Part shown: piece after piece, positions 63,888 to 64,000 of the stretch
Layout: the number at the start of each line of letters is the position of its first letter
Position numbering within the stretch: the first letter of the stretch is position 1
Notes under the pieces: generated by a model
Database searches by the model: none
The model's input: only the letters and a program-made list of their open reading frames with translations
What the model was told of the DNA's origin: nothing
Assembly: GCF_030410515.1 (NCBI RefSeq)
Contig: NZ_JAUHHD010000003.1
Span: 186,001-250,000 of the forward strand
DNA length: 64,000 nucleotides
Source of the DNA: Arthrobacter sp. YD4
Lineage (GTDB): Bacteria > Actinomycetota > Actinomycetes > Actinomycetales > Micrococcaceae
Reading direction: 5' to 3'
Translations under genes and position numbers: made by a program

Positions 63888-64000
63888 CTAAGCATTAAGC
63901 CATGCGGAGTAATATTTCCTTGCCTTCGCCAGCTTCGGGTTGATAATCACCTGGCAGTAGCCCTGGTCCGGGTTCTTCGCGAAGTAATCCTGGTGGAAAT
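63888..64000 (-). CDS. msrA: Peptide-methionine (S)-S-oxide reductase, C-terminal fragment
   Basis: Only the last 36 residues are in the window; the gene runs off the right edge. They include [14 protein letters not shown] and the stretch [13 protein letters not shown], which are the conserved C-terminus of MsrA (HQ-Y motif and the resolving region), ending in a TAG at 63888-63890. MsrA repairs oxidised methionine. Leftward, upstream of cysK. Confidence 0.85.
   Translation of the reverse strand, partial: FHQDYFAKNPDQGYCQVIINPKLAKARKYYSAWLNA

Overview
The window is a contiguous stretch of high-GC actinobacterial chromosome with housekeeping gene order throughout. I see no phage, insertion sequence, CRISPR array or rRNA operon. 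The gene set (DUF3145, DUF3052, DUF2469, a PucR-type regulator in front of fabD, a fused oleBC gene) and the frequent GTG/TTG starts and 4-base start/stop overlaps point to a Micrococcaceae member of the Arthrobacter/Pseudarthrobacter type. This placement is from family knowledge, not a database search.

Layout. 1-4.9 kb: thiL (5' truncated), a short DAK2 protein, recG, rsmD. 4.9-9.5 kb: an orphan lipoprotein substrate-binding gene divergent from a MarR regulator, then a leftward three-gene operon (SDR, class I aminotransferase, spermidine-synthase-like protein) joined by GTGA overlaps. 9.6-12.7 kb: coaD, a DUF177 gene that appears to start at ATT, rpmF, rnc, mutM. 12.6-17.3 kb, leftward: oleA, fused oleBC and oleD, a complete long-chain olefin pathway. 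17.6-28.9 kb: smc, ftsY, an MFS exporter, amt-glnK, zwf, ffh. 29-34 kb: hydrolases, thiC under a TPP riboswitch, a two-domain VOC protein and an unknown protein. 34.5-44.4 kb: rpsP, khpA, rimM, trmD, rplS, two tandem signal peptidase I genes, rnhB, a DUF2469 gene, yraN, comM, dprA, xerC. 44.7-48.7 kb: DUF3145, a double-module Lrp regulator, an M20 amidohydrolase and an amino-acid binding lipoprotein. 48.8-59.1 kb: the leftward block aceE, fasR-like regulator, fabD, fabH, acpP, fabF, and the divergent DUF3052-peroxiredoxin-sirtuin operon. 59.2-64 kb: tRNA-Val(TAC), a GntR regulator divergent from gnd, then cysE, cysK and the 3' end of msrA.

Functional links. AceE makes acetyl-CoA beside the type II fatty-acid initiation and elongation genes, and OleABCD condenses the resulting acyl chains into olefins. 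A 17-bp element (TTGTnnGAAGnCTACAA) occurs once in front of fabD and once in front of the fasR-like gene, so it is a good candidate operator for that regulator. Ammonium uptake (amt-glnK) is preceded by a GlnR-like box. thiC carries a TPP riboswitch, and the window opens in thiL, so thiamine synthesis appears twice.

Regulatory style. Several genes have a -10-like hexamer (TAGGCT, TAGGTT, TAGCAT, TATGCT, TACTCT) ending 6-7 nt before the start codon and no usable Shine-Dalgarno, which suggests leaderless transcripts. Strong hairpin terminators follow glnK, khpA, the amino-acid binding protein gene, tRNA-Val and gnd. mutM and oleD overlap tail to tail by 65 bp with no room for one.
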